DNA from: Gambelia wislizenii
Lineage: Eukaryota > Chordata > Lepidosauria > Squamata > Crotaphytidae
Assembly (NCBI GenBank): GCA_030847615.1
Contig: JAUMIR010000003.1
Coordinates: 30,936,501 to 31,000,500 of the forward strand
Direction of reading: 5' to 3'
DNA length: 64,000 nt
Shown: positions 11,973-24,236 of the stretch, piece after piece
Position numbering within the stretch: the first letter of the stretch is position 1
Layout of the letters: each line of letters opens with the position of its first letter
Notes under the pieces: model-generated
The model's input: only the letters and a program-made list of their open reading frames with translations
The model's database searches: none
Told to the model about the DNA's origin: nothing
Made by a program: the position numbers and the translations under genes

Positions 11973-12825
11973 CATGAACATTGACTGTCCCTTATCTAGA
12001 ATTCCAAAATATTTCAAAATTGTCCACATGGGTGACATCTTTGCTTTCTGATAGTTCAATGTACACAGACTTTGGACTTTATCGGACTATCCCTTTTAAG
12101 CGTTCTTTTGCTGGCATAAAAAAATCAATTTTTATGCCAGCAAAAGAAGGCTTCCCCACCCCGGCACTTACCTCTAACCCTGGCAAAGGCAGTTCTGGCA
12201 ATGAATCGTGAGACTTCATCATGTGGGAAATTAAAAAAAAAATACTTAATTTTTTTAAAAAGCACAAAAACACACTTTAAAACTTACAAGCAACCCAGAA
12301 AGGGTCATAAAAAGAGCCATCACTTACCGTAAAAAGTGATCTCACCTGGAAGTGTTCGCACGGACCGGCCACTGGCAGGGTAAGTACAGTTAAAAAAAAA
12401 AAAAAGATGTGAGGTTTCACATGCCGGCTATGTTGGCAAAAAGCGGTAGGGGGGATCAATTGATGGCTTAAGCCGTCAATTAAAAAGTATGGGTTTTGGC
12501 AGGGACATTACCGCAAAAGGGCAACATCATCTGATATACATGCCCCTTCACAATTATATGGCATCATTATGATGGCATATTTGGGGGTTTTCATATAGTC
12601 CTTTGTTGCATGCACAAAATTATTGAATGTATTTTGTATAAAGTCACCTTCAGGCTATGTGTATAAAGTATATATGAAACATAAATGAATTTTGGGGTTA
12701 GACTTGGGTCCCATCTCCAAGCTATCTCATTATGTATATGCAAGTATTCCAAAATAATAAAAAAAAAATCCAAAATATGGAACACTTCTGGTCCCAGACA
12801 TTTCAGATAAGGGATACTCAACCTG
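11973..12825. mobile_element. Tigger-like MITE, interrupted
   Basis: The outer ends are CCCTTATCTAGAATTCC on the left and the reverse complement of AAGGGATACTCAACCTG on the right, with TA on each side (11971-11972 and 12826-12827). Subtracting the insertion at 12074-12601 leaves about 320 bp. It closely resembles, from memory, a mammalian Tigger-group MER repeat (text such as GGGTCCCATCTCCAAG and CATTATGTATATGCAAGTAT). The homologous ends recur at 62423-63188. Confidence 0.7.
12074..12601 (-). mobile_element. Harbinger-like MITE, copy 2 (528 bp), nested
   Basis: The ends are GGACTTTATCGG and its inverted partner TATAGTCC, with TTT on both sides (12071-12073, 12602-12604). A perfect 20-bp stem with a 6-nt loop (12103-12148; arm TTCTTTTGCTGGCATAAAAA) lies just inside the left end. 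It is inserted inside the Tigger-like element, so it is younger than that element. Non-coding. Confidence 0.85.
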
Positions 12826-12921
12826 TACCTTGTGTAGGTTCAGACTTTCCTTTCAAATGGCAGTCACTGAATGTCCTCTTGGCTTGAGTCCAATTTTATC
12901 ATTTGAGTCAGTGCTACTAAT

Positions 12922-13211
12922 GAAACAACATCTCAAGCTTGGCCAAATTGATCACCAACAATGGTCCGTTCTGGCCTCCCATCGGGAGGCATGGAGACAC
13001 ACTATCCACCATGCTGCAGCCTTATTTGAGAACTCGCGCCGAACAAGCCTTGAAGAGAAACGACAGCGCAGAAAGAGTCACAACCCTGAAACATCACTCA
13101 AGGAGACCTTCTGCTATGCTTTCTGCAACCGGACTTCTTTATCTCGGATTGGCCTTTTTAGTCATCAGCGCGCTTGCAGAAAGTGCAGGATGAGTCCTTC
13201 CTGAATCTTTG
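12922..13211 (+). mobile_element. C2H2-tailed LINE, 3' end fragment
   Basis: About 290 bp, roughly 85-90% identical by eye to 38521-38812. It encodes the ORF2 C-terminus ending in a zinc-finger-like motif (CNRTSLSRIGLFSHQRAC, a C...H-type pattern) and then a stop and a short 3' tail. It is heavily 5'-truncated, as usual for LINEs. Clade not assigned. Confidence 0.75.
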
Positions 13212-13227
13212 TTTGCGAAGAAAAGCT

Positions 13228-13250
13228 AGAGAGAGAGAGAGAGAGAGAGA
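13228..13250. repeat. (AG)n microsatellite at LINE 3' end
   Basis: Directly follows the LINE tail text GAAGAAAAGCTAGAG. The related copy at 38820 has a much shorter AGAGAGA at the same place. Confidence 0.9.
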
Positions 13251-13574
13251 CTAATACTTGTCCTCTGCTCTTCCTAATTAGATCATTGAGTGCCTTTTGA
13301 CATGGGAAACTTATTGTTTCATTTTGGATTGTCTCATCATAGAATCTTTCCACTGAAAACAGAAAGGTACGTACACAAAAATGCAAATATTATTTTAAAT
13401 TACATACCATCAGCTGTATTAGTGAAAATCTGTTATATATCTTAGGTATGTTGCCGTTTCTAATGTGCTGATTGGCTGCTTAGGAAACTGACCAACCAAT
13501 CAAAGCTCAGTTGGACAGCCAGTCAGCTCACTGGGGGTGGGACCATATGGAAGTTTCACTCCTTTCTAAACCTG
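13251..13574. other. no recognisable feature
   Basis: Short unique-looking stretch before the minisatellite. Confidence 0.4.
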
Positions 13575-14705
13575 GCAGAGGCAGAGGGGGGGTGAGCAGC
13601 ATGGGGAGGATGTGGCATGGTTTGTGTGTGTGCGCGGTATGTACAAAATGCAGGGAGGGGAGTGCGAGTGTGGGGAGGGTGAAACAGGGCAGCATGGGGT
13701 GAGGGGAGGGCGGTGCGAGTGTGGGCAGGGCAGCACGGGGTGTGGGGAGGGTGATGTGAGTGTGAGGAGGGCGCCATAGGGCAGCATGGGGTGGGTAAGG
13801 TGAAGCAAGTGCAGGGAGTGTGGTACATGGCAGCACAGGGTGTCGGGAGGGCGGACTGAGTGTGGGGAGGGCAGCACAGGGCAGTATGGGGTGCGGGGAG
13901 GGCAGTGCAAGTGCAGGGAGGGTGGCACGGCATGTGGGGAGGGTGGTGTGAGTGAAGAGAGGGCAGTACAGGGTGCAGGGAGGGCAGTGAGAGTGCAGGG
14001 AGGGTGGCACGAGGTGGCACAGGATGCGGGGAGGGTGGTGCAAGTGCAGAGATGGTGGTGTTGGGAGGGTGGTGCGAGTGCAGGGAGAGTGACATGGGGT
14101 GTGGGGAGGGTGGAGCGAGTGCAATACAGGGTGGCATGGGGTGCTGGGAGGGCAGTGCAAGTGTGTGGAGGGTGACACATGGTGGCACAGGATGCGAGGA
14201 GGGTGGTGCTGGTGTGGGGATGGTGACACAGGGTGCAGGGAGGCCAGAGCGAGTGCAGCACAGGGCAGCATGGGGTGCTGGGGGGTCGGTGGAAGTGCGG
14301 GGAGGGTGGCACATGATGGCATAGGATATGGGGAATGTGGTGCGAGTGAGGGGAGGGTGGTACAGGGTGGCACAGGGTCCGGGGAGGGCAGTGAGAGTGC
14401 AGGGAGGGTGGTGCAAGTGCAGGGAGGGTGGCACAGGGCAGCACGGGGTGTGGGGAGTACTCGAGAGCAGGGAGGGCGGCATGGGGTGCAGGGAGGGCAG
14501 TGCAAGTGTGGGAAGGGTGGCACGGGTGCAGGGAGGGAGATGCGAATGCTAGGAGGGTGGCACAGGGCAGAAGAGGGTGGGGAGAGCAGTACAGGGTGTG
14601 CGGATGGTGGAACAAGTGTGGGGAGGGCGGCACAGAGAAGTACAGGGTGCAGGGATGGTGGTGCAAGTGTGGGGAGAGTGGCACAGGGTGCAGGAAGGGC
14701 AGACC
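13575..14705. repeat. G-rich minisatellite, ~40-52-bp variable units
   Basis: About 1.1 kb of tandem, imperfect units built from two modules, GTGCGAGTGYRGGGAGGG and GGCACAGGGCAGCATGGGGTG. Full units are near 51 bp and short variants near 41-43 bp. The plus strand is strongly purine/G-rich, with many GGG and GGGG runs that could form G-quadruplexes. Long frames on both strands (up to about 370 codons, Pro/His/Ser-rich on minus and Gly-rich on plus) come from the tandem period and are not genes. Confidence 0.9.
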
Positions 14706-14933
14706 GAGTTCTCCCTCAACATTAGGAAGAACGTTTTGACAGTAAGAGCTGTTTGGCAGTGGAACACATTACCTCGGAGCGTGGTGGGGTCTCCTTCCTT
14801 GGAGGTCTTTAAACAGAGGCTGGATGGCCATCTGTCAGGGATGCTTTGATCATGATTTCCTGCATGGCAGGGGGTTGGACTGGATGGCCCTTGGTCTCTT
14901 CCAACTCTACAGTTTGATGATTCTATGATTATA
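14706..14933 (+). mobile_element. CR1 3' end
   Basis: Matches the last 220 bp of the CR1 at 34443-36200: CAGTGGAACACATTACCTC, then CTTTAAACAGAGGCTGGATG, then GGTTGGACTGGATGGCCC, closing with octamer-like GATGATTCTATGATT. Its 5' end abuts the minisatellite with no spacer. Confidence 0.85.
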
Positions 14934-15289
14934 TAATTTATATGTTAGGAAAAATTATACATAATTTTAAAAATGAATACATTCATTAGAAAATGGGCAG
15001 GAAATATTTACAACTTTTTATGAATATGTAAAGCTACTCTATATTGAATTTGGCTGACATGAATTTACAGTCAGAAAAAATGAGAAATTGGATAGAATTG
15101 AAATTGTCAGCTTTGCCTATCCCACTGGGTTTTCTTTGTCATTTAAGTCACAGAAGACTGTTGGGTATTGAACTGTTCTATGAACTAGATGATTGCAAAT
15201 AAATGGTGCTAAATTCTGACAAGATGGGGGCATTCTGAATCCAGTGTTCTCACATGTGGGAAACCAATGTACAAATTGTTCTAGGTGTA
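14934..15289. other. no recognisable feature
   Basis: AT-rich spacer. Confidence 0.4.
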
Positions 15290-15690
15290 GATGCAATCTT
15301 TCTGAAAGAACAGCTACATAGATTAATCCAGTATTTCCCGTAACTCAAGTACATTCTGTGAGACAGAATCTCTTCTACCAGCCTGAACACTTCTCCAGCT
15401 ACAACTGTTCCTGGCCAGGGACAGTCTGGTGACCATGATTCATGTTCTAGTAACCTCACAATTCAATTACTCTAATGCATTTATACATGGAAATTTTGTA
15501 AATGACTTGGGAGCTTCGACTAAACTCTAGCTGCTAAAGCAAAATTCAGCTGTCATTATGCTTACAGATAACAGCCAGTTATAATCATATTACACTGATT
15601 CTGAAGGAGTTTCATTGGTTCTCCACTCACTTTCATGCTCAATTCAAGCTTCTGATGCTTGGCTTAAGACTCTAATACATGGAGGAACAC
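15290..15690 (+). mobile_element. eroded L2-type LINE ORF2 C-terminal part
   Basis: Positions 15430-15483 translate near TMIHVLVTSQFNYSNA, a decayed form of the L2 block ending in LVTSRLDYCNA. Positions 15595-15650 follow the expected CATTGGTTCTCC...TTCAATTCAAGCTT layout. Frames are broken throughout. Assignment is from remembered family layout. Confidence 0.5.
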
Positions 15691-18600
15691 ATTTATGCAT
15701 ATCAACATGCCCTTGTCTTGAGATCTTCAGGTGAGACTGTTAGAGCAGGGGGAACATTGGGGTCCCACCCACAATGCCAGCATCTCTTTAAATTTGGGGA
15801 AATTATAAAAGGAGGCCTGCGAGAGGAGGGTAACTTTGGGGATCTTTTCACCAATGTATACCAATACTAACTGCAGAGAGCACTCCAGTTGGGATTAAAC
15901 AATAAGTATTTTATTTGAATTAACATAGGAGATAAACTAATGTACAAGAACATACACTCCTTAGAACCATACAAAGCTAGTGAAGAGAAAGGTGGGAAGG
16001 GTTGGATAGAGAGAAGTCATGGGTGGAAGGGTGATAGTTACCTGTCTTGGAAAAATAAGTCCATGCAGTGGAGGGACTCAGACAGCATCTGAGAGCAGCA
16101 CAGTGAATCTGGTGCATTGAGAAAGAGAGTGAAGGGCCTGTTTATGACATACCAGCTGTGACACATACTGCTAAGGGTGGAAGGGTGATATTTATTTTGT
16201 AACCTGGAGGAGTGTGCTAGTTCTGACAAAGCCTGAATAGCTTTCTCATGGAACAGACAAAAGGGTCCAGAATGAGCTGATTGCCTTAACTTTGGAGTGA
16301 CAAAACATTGATGGGATTTGTGACAACCTCTTAATGTTCAGACAGATAGGGTGTATAGGAAGATTTCCATAGGGTGTGGGTCAAGGATGGTCACTGATTG
16401 CATGTTTGAAAGGCTTAGCATAGACCATTAATGACTGGGTTTTCCACCTAATCCTATCTGGGTTTTCATGGTCCTGGACATGTCCAGGTCCTCTTGACCT
16501 CCAATTGTTTTCCAGTAAGCTTTGTCAAGGTGATGGGATATGCAATCACAGGAAATTTATACTGTAAAGAGCTGGCATACTATAATGTGCTACAGCCTGC
16601 AGGGGCCAGAAGTGAGCTGACTAAATACAGCTGGCTATCATATCTAGATTAAGTCTAAGAGGCAGCCATAGGAATGGATGTGAGGGGAGTGAACACTTAT
16701 CTGGATGGGAAAATGTTGTGTAGCCCATATATATGAGAAACACTAACTGTATAATCCATGACTGTACTGTATCTGTATAACTAGATGTTTCTATACACTG
16801 CCTATGTACTTTGATTTTGCCCTTAGGCTGTTCACATGCAGTCTGAGCTGTACAGTGCAGGATTTACTATAAAGCCACTGCGTTATGTTGTCTGTTTGCT
16901 AGGAGTCTCTGACTCATTGTAAATATTGCTTCAACATGTCCTAGTAAAGGAAAGTAATTTAGACACATACCTGTGTCTGTGTGCTCATTTCTTCAGCCTG
17001 ATGATTGCAACTCTGCTACAAGAACTTTTGCTGCCTGGTTCTCATGATAAGCACAGAGGTACCAGTGCACTACTATGACAAGCTTGACCCCAAATATCTC
17101 CAGGCATTGTGACCCCAAAAGGTGTCCAGTATGTGCAGTTATTAAACCTTGCAGGAGGGCTAGTAGGGTATGCTAACAAGACTATTATATGCCTACCCAT
17201 GATAGAACTATACTATGTGGTAACCAGGAAATGAGTTTTTTTTCCCCTGTGGTGATGCCCTGATTTTGAAATACTCTTCCTGCAGAGGGACAAGTGGTGC
17301 TGCACTGCAGTTCTAAATAAAAGTACAGCTTTTATTTATCCAGATATTTTGATGTCTTTTAATGTAGCTGTGTTTCCTCCTCCTCCTTCTCCTCCTCCTC
17401 CTCTTCTCTCTCCCCCTTTTTGTCTTATTTTATTTTATTATAGTGTACTCTGTGTGGCTAATTTTGGAACCTGTGTTTGTATCTCCATTGGCATATGCAA
17501 GGATGAAGGGGATTTTTAAAAAGATTTAATAGTAAGAAAGCTAAAATATAAATGTAATCTCTTATCAGGATTATGGAAATCAATTCAAAGTAATGGACCG
17601 GCATGTAAAAAAGGAAGAAAACCCAAATATGTTTTCTTAAACCAAATATCAGAAACTAACCTTATGGTCTGATTAATGTATTACCTGTGAGCAATTTTAA
17701 TACTAATCCCAATTTGTCTGTGTCTATTTGTGCTGCTTAAGGGAGGAAATATCTTCAGCATTTGTAATGCAGAATTAAGAAATTTGGATCTAAAAATGTA
17801 TGTAATCATAAATTTGGGACAATTTCACTTATACAAATAACCTGGGAAACCTTGCACATTTGGATAATCACACATTCAATTATACTGGGTCACTTGATTG
17901 CCTGCTGTGGAGTAGATTAACCAGCCATTAGTATAGTATAGTAATAACTTTGTCAGGATGCTTAAGAAATGCTGATTTTACTTTCCTTCCCTCCCCCCCC
18001 TCTCTCACACACGGAGGTAAACAAGGGAATGAACAATCAAAACAGGAATTACTTGTGGGTAATTTGAAGTGTGATAAAGTGAAGATGCTCCCCTGACTTG
18101 AATCAAGAATTTGCAGATCTTGGTGCTGTTTCTCCATGTAAAGAATCACTGGTGCAGCAGACTGAATTATACTATGGGGAACAAATATTGTCTAGGCTCT
18201 AGAAGGACTTCACTCAGCCACCCAGACTGGCTATTGGCTCTTTCTGCCTGTAGTGGTCTTAGGAAGGGGTCTATCCATGAAGTCAAGCTGCTGCCTCAGG
18301 CTGTTAATTTTGGGGGAGTAGGGAGTTGTGGCTTCATCTGCCCAAACTTTCCCTCAAGCAATACCTGTCCTCCTAAAGTAGCATCCCAGAAACAGGATTT
18401 ACTTGTTGCTGGTCTGGTCCCTGGACTGGCTGGCTGGCTTGCTGAGACACTTTATTCCAATATGTCATAAACAGCACTATTAGGAAGGGTCCATGAATGA
18501 GCTGGCAAAGAACCCAGTCCATGACAAACAAGCAGGTGTCACTACATTCAGAACTCTCTGTGTTATATTGCTTTGCCTGAACTCCCAAGCTGATCTGTTG

Positions 18601-19042
18601 CCTTCAGATGTCCTGATTCAGCTGACTGTTCTGGTGGTTTCTGTGCATGGAACTGGGATAGCAGGAATCATTTTAAGCTGCACGTCAAGTAGTATCTTGT
18701 GTGGTCTTATAGATCTTGTGTGGTCTAGTATCTGATCTGTATCTGATCCTTGGGTGGTGGCCCTGGCACCTTGTTCACTAAGTATTGATAGCTGTCTTGG
18801 GCCCTTCTCCTGACCCATCCGAGCTTATGAAGCTGCCTTCAACTTTAAATTTTCTACTATGCCTCAGAGTGACACTACACTGGGGCATTGTGGGTAATTA
18901 GATAATTCTCAAGAGACATCACTATACCAGAGGGCTCTTGATTGCTGGAACTGACCTATCTTACTTTTTTTTTGGGGGGGGGGGTATTCTGGTAGTATTT
19001 GTATTGAATAGATCATGAAAGAGGTTATTGCCAGGCCAACCA
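15691..19042. other. no assignable feature; one LTR-like stretch
   Basis: About 3.3 kb without gene or recognised repeat. Positions 16590-17022 look somewhat LTR-like (starts TGTGCTACAGCC, ends CTGCTACA, has a TATATAT stretch near 16725), but no target duplication was found. (CCT)n-rich sequence occurs at 17378-17415. Confidence 0.3.
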
Positions 19043-19307
19043 CAGTACGACCCCCATATCCATGGGGGTTTGGTACCTGGACTTACTGTGGATACCAGAA
19101 ACTGTGGGTAACAGCAAACAACACTGAAAATAATGGGACTTCCAGTTTAAAATACCATAGAGTTGCTTTGGAGGATCTAGACAATGTCTAAGAAGAAGAT
19201 TCCTCTCTAGGCATTTGCTGGAAGACTCTATGGTATGTGTTCTGTTTTGTGTCCAATGGATAACTGAACCCACAGATATTGGTTCTCCGGGGGGGGGGGT
19301 CCTACTG
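19043..19307. mobile_element. mariner/Tigger-type MITE (265 bp)
   Basis: The left end CAGTACGACCCCCATATCC is mirrored by the right end GGGGGGTCCTACTG followed by TA. The left TA is mutated to CA. It is non-coding. CAGT-start ends and TA target sites are typical of the Tc1/mariner-Tigger group. Confidence 0.7.
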
Positions 19308-20254
19308 TACCTCCTTCTCTAGTACTGGCAATGTTGGCAATCAAAAATCCCTTCCTTCCTTAGTAAATAAATGTTTACTCACACCTCTAATCCCCGTGAA
19401 ATAAAAGTTTATGGAAATCCATAATGGAGAAGCTACAGCAGCATACAGCATATAGCATAGATCTGAATGTTTATGTGTAACCATATGCTAACATATGGGC
19501 ATGCAAACATGCACACATGCTTTATTGATTCAGGTTCTACTTGAATCAATGTCTGCTTATGCTCTTTTATTTTCAAGCCCTCAAATCACTGGGATCATAG
19601 TGAACATGGAAAAAGTCTAATAAATTTAAAGTTGGCATACCTTTCCAGCAGATAGCAGTGCTGCAAGAGCAGAATGTATTGTAATTTAGATCATATCGAT
19701 CTGAGACTTAGCGCTAAATAAGTACCACTTCTCCCCTTTGATAGGCACCTTCGGTGTCCTTGCAGATGACAAGAAATTGGAAAAGATATGAAGTATATTC
19801 TGCAAAACCTGAAAAAAGCCCCTCTGAAAAATGTGCACAAAATCTATAAAACTCAGTAAAATAATGTTTGGCCTTCCCCTCCCAGTCTTTTAATTATTTC
19901 ATTGACTGAAGATTATGCCATTAAAAGAGCAGTAGTTCAGTGGCTTAAGAAATGTTCTAAAGATTTCCACAGACTTCTTGGTTTGGCTAACAAGGACAAA
20001 TTTGGATTTGGTCATCTTGTATATGTTTATAAATTAGCCTTGAGCTGGCCCTGGGCTCAAGTGTTACAAGACTGGTGTGAAAAAAAATAAGTCTTTCTTT
20101 TTTCTCCCTTTTTTCCAAATCAGTACAGGATGTATATCAGATACAAGAAGGGGAAACTGGGAACATATGGCTCTCTTGAGGAGAAAAGTCTGCTTTGGCA
20201 CTGACCACTTTCATAGTCAGGAGCTTAAATCTGAATGCATAAATGTTCATATTG
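19308..20254. other. no recognisable feature
   Basis: Nothing supported. Confidence 0.4.
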
Positions 20255-20460
20255 CGAGATACAGTCTTTTAAACAGTCTGGGCCCAAGCTTTATAGGTCA
20301 TGATCAGCACTTTGAATTGTGCCCAGAAATGAACCAGTAGCCAGTGAAGCTGTTTTAACAAGGGAGTTATATGCTCCATGTTGCTGGTCCCTGTCAGCAT
20401 TCTGTCTGCAGCATTCTGGACAACTGTCCTGTGTTTCAACAGATAGCAATGTAAAGTCTA
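20255..20460. repeat. unclassified dispersed repeat
   Basis: The text around TTTATAGGTCATGATCAGCA, GCCAGTGAAGCTGTTTTAAC and TTATATGCTCCATG is familiar as a recurring sauropsid repeat, probably LINE-derived and antisense. I cannot name the family. Confidence 0.3.
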
Positions 20461-21821
20461 GAACAAATATCTAACATTCAGATGCAGCAAAATGCAAAGC
20501 CATAGAGGGAAATTGGTCAGAGGCTGACCTATATGATACATCATTTGTCCTATTTGTGTTCCATGTCCTGACTCTAACAAAGGATTACTGCCTCTTTCTT
20601 ATTTGTTGGTATTGCTGTATGGTATTCTGCCAAGATATCTTGCTGCTTTAGGTTTCTTAATTTTGGTTTTAGCCTGCAAGCTGGTTGAAGATCTTCAGCT
20701 TCCTCCTTGCCTGTCAAGAAAAACAAAAACAAAAAACAACACTGACTCGTCCAACCTATTAGATTCTCTGCTTTCAAGCAAGCAGAACCCCTTTCCTAAT
20801 CAGACAGCTGAGTCATATATGCATGTTTCTCATTTGATGTTTTGCCCCTTAACATCTTTCAGCCACTGAAAAATATTCCATTTTAGTCTATGTTGGGCAA
20901 CATGACCATTCTGGGTTGATTCACACATTCACAGACACATGAGCATGCATGTGTGAACTTGTCCTAAGTTGCACTCTTTCTCTAAAAATGCTCCACTTAG
21001 TTTACCAATCCTGATTTGACTTGGCATTTTGTGATTCATTTTCAGATGCGTTGAATCCAGTAAAATATGGGATAAAGTAACATGGAGTAAAATAAAACAA
21101 GACATGGATTATCTAGCAATACCCATCCACCCAGTCATCTTGTCTGACCTCATTTCCACCAGGAATTTCAAATCAGTTATAGGCTTATCTGTTTCTCCTG
21201 TAAGCTCCCCATGCTCCATCTGTACAGGTAATTTCTAAAAAAAATGTGACTGCTATACCATGATCGTAAATTGGTTATTCACCCCTGATAAATTTATTCC
21301 TGTGAAAGAGAACATTGTACCTTGAGTTAAAACACACACACACACCTTAGTAGGTGCACACCCAGACACAATGTCACAACAAAATTTTTATTTTAGCTAC
21401 AGTGTTCTTCATTTTCCATGCCCCAGGGATATCTTCTTCTAGTTTCCTCTCTAGATATTAGAATGATCAAAGCCCACAGAACAATGTCTCCTGTGGAAGA
21501 CACTAGTTAAATACAAATGGTTAAAAACACTGCTTTTTTGGAGAGAGAATGAACACATTGAATGTAATAATGACAGCTTGCCATCTGTGGAGTGTTCCTT
21601 TTTCTTTTTCAAGCAAATTCAAGGTGACAAAGCTTTATCTTCCTGAACTGCTTTTCACCATTCTAATGAGGAGTCTCGATATTATTCTTCATTTGTTTGT
21701 ACCCTCTGTATCGCCTTCTCCCCAAAATTAGCTGAAATGTGGGGGGGGGGGGTTGAGTCTTTTAAAATCATTTTAAAAAGTGATAGAAACCAACACAGAA
21801 GTTGAGTGTGTCCCAGCATTG
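20461..21821. other. no recognisable feature
   Basis: Holds a short (AC)n at about 21332-21345. Nothing coding is supported. Confidence 0.4.
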
Positions 21822-22100
21822 GGGACTATCAGATGCAGCAAATGTGGCACCAGCCAAATAACACCAGAAAGCAAATGGATGCCAATATCAGATGATGTCA
21901 TCCTTTTGTGTTCCACTAGTGTTATGCTAAAGTTTCCTTTGGCTGAAGCCGTCAATAGATTGTCCATCTTGTTTGGGTGCCAGCATTGCTGGTGTGTAAA
22001 GCTTCGGGCCATTTAAATCTCATCACTGCAGTGAGAATGGCCAGTCCATCATGAACATTTCCTGATGAGATTGGGACATCCAGGTAAGTTTTGTTCCTTT
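21822..22100 (+). mobile_element. Harbinger-like MITE, copy 3 (3'-truncated)
   Basis: Starts GGGACTATCAGATGCAGC and carries the family blocks GCTGAAGCCGTCAATAGATT, GCCAGCATTGCTGGTGTG and GGGACATCCAGGTAAG, then loses similarity. The right terminal repeat is missing. Confidence 0.65.
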
Positions 22101-22510
22101 TACAACAACCTCACATTGCAGGATATTTATTAAATATTAATTTATATTTATATTTAAATATCTGTGGAATATTTCCTGGTAATTTGGGTTGGAGAGGTCA
22201 CTTGATTGCTTTGCTTGTGTGACTCACCACTGAAGAGCCCAAGAAGAATTAGCACATGCCTCTTAATGGGTTTGTTTACTAAGAAACTTCCACCCAATTC
22301 TAGTTTGGGCTGCTTGCTAAAATATTTCTAAGAGAACTTCCCAGGTCCTTGTGACCTCCAACTAACCTCCTTTTGGATCACCCCAGTTTACTTGACCCCT
22401 TTGAAGTGTCCAGTACTCCCAATTGTGATATATTATAGGGGGGGGTAGTATGGCATGCTAACACTACCTTTTAACTATTTTGAGCTGCATTTCCCCTACT
22501 GCTTCATCTG
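22101..22510. other. no recognisable feature
   Basis: AT-rich, with a G run at 22438-22446. Confidence 0.35.
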
Positions 22511-24236
22511 CTCCATTTTCCTTAGGCTAAGCACTGTTTTCCTTTTGGGAGAAGACCAAGGCAAAGAAGGTGTTGAGTAGTTCTGCCTTTTCTCTGTCCT
22601 CTATTATCATTTTGCCATCTTCTCCACACAGTGGCCCTACCATTTTCTTTATTCTTCCTTTTGCTACTGAAATAAAAACAAAATAGCCCCCTTTATTGTT
22701 TTTAACCCCTCTAGCAAGCCTGAGTTTGTCCTGCAACTTTTCTTACTTTCCCCCTACATGTGCTGGCTATTGATTTGATTTCCTCCTTGGTGATCCCCCC
22801 CCCTTTCCATTTCTTGTACATGCCCCTTTTAAATTTTAGATCAGTGGAAAGTTCTTTAGACATCCATTCTGGTTTCTTTTGACACCTCCCATTTTTCCTC
22901 TGCATTGGAACTGTTTGAAATTGTGTCTTCAATATCTCACTTTTAAGAAGCTCCCATCCATTATGAACTCCCTTATCTTTTAGTATTCATGACCCATCAC
23001 ACCCTGTGTGTTCCTAATTTTACTAAAATCAGTAAAAGACTTTCTAAAAGTCTAAAATGTGTGTCTATGTCTAACTATGCTTGGCTCCCCCTTCTGCTGT
23101 ATAAGTAACTCCAGAAGAACATGGTCACTCCCACCTAAGGATCCTGCCACTTCCACCCCATTAACCAGGTCATCAATTCTGGTAAGGATTAGATCTAAAA
23201 TAACTGACACCCTTGTTCCCTCTTCCATCTTCTGGAAAATGAAATTGCCTGCAAGGCAAGAGAGAAATTTGTTGGATGTTATGTTCTTGACAGAGTTTGA
23301 CTCCAAACAAATGTCAGAATAGCTGAAATCCCCCATTACTACCACATCTCTTCTTTCTGAATGTGTAGTTATCTATTCAGGAAAACATTATCCACACACT
23401 CAGTCTGACTTGGGGGACTGTAGTAGACCCCCACAATGGCATCTCTGTTGTTTCCCTCCCCCTTAATTTTTACCCAGATGCTCTCAACCAGGCTTCTGGG
23501 ATTTAAGTCATGGATCTCTTCACAGATGTAAACATCCTTGACATATAATGCTTCTCCTCCTTTCCCGCTTTATTTCTCTGAAATAGGTTGTACGCCTTTA
23601 TTACTACATTCGAATCATGGGACTAATCTCACCAGGTGTCACTGATGCCTTTTATATCATATTTACTTTGCTGTGTTAAGAGTTCCAGTTCATCTTGTTA
23701 GCACAGAGAAATCTAAGAACATGGGCCATTCCCTCAGCTGCTTATTTAATTTTTCCCCTCCTACTATTGGGTTACTGTACTATCCATCCAGTTCTCTCTA
23801 TAACATTTGGGCTATTATTTTCAGCACTTGATGAAATCCTGCCCTCAAGAATAGCATCTCCCTCCCCCAGATAACTCAGTTTAAAGCCCTTCTGATCAGA
23901 TTTGTGAGACTCTTAGCAAAAACATTCCTGCCAACTCCTGTGAGGTACAACCTATCAGTTGCCAGAAGTCCATCATCATGAAACTGCAGAATGCGGTCCA
24001 AGAAGCAAAATAATTCCTAGCGGCACCATCTGAGGATCCAGTTGTTCACTCCCACTATTTCTTCTCTCCCTTCCTGGGCTGTGTCCTTCAGCTGGGAAGC
24101 AAGATGAAATGACAACCTGTGCATCAAGGTCCTTCAGCTTCCTACCTAGAGCCTTGTAATTCCCTCTGATATCCTGAAGGATATACCTTACAGTGTCATG
24201 GAGAAAAGGCATTTCTCTCCAGGCCCAACTTAAGAG
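22511..24236 (-). mobile_element. CR1 LINE, ORF1 end to pre-RT region, degenerate
   Basis: Reading the minus strand from high to low coordinates: an ORF1 esterase-like (SGNH) C-terminal part around GNYKALGRKLKDLDAQVVIS at about 24160-24110; the end of that domain near 23930-23890; an endonuclease part with MGDFSYSDIC (about 23337-23308) and SDHVLLELLI (about 23120); then the linker [11 protein letters not shown] and [15 protein letters not shown] just before RT. The RT core is absent, so the copy is truncated at its 3' side. Stops and frameshifts are frequent. In CR1, ORF1 binds RNA and carries an esterase, and ORF2 nicks DNA and reverse transcribes. Confidence 0.8.

Noticed and set aside
13528..14725. 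Long frames on both strands (up to about 370 codons), Pro/His/Ser-rich or Gly-rich
   Set aside because: They coincide exactly with the tandem minisatellite and exist in several frames at once; the repeat composition lacks stops by chance.
16590..17022. Possible LTR
   Set aside because: TGT...ACA ends and a TATA-like stretch are present, but no target duplication or internal element was found.
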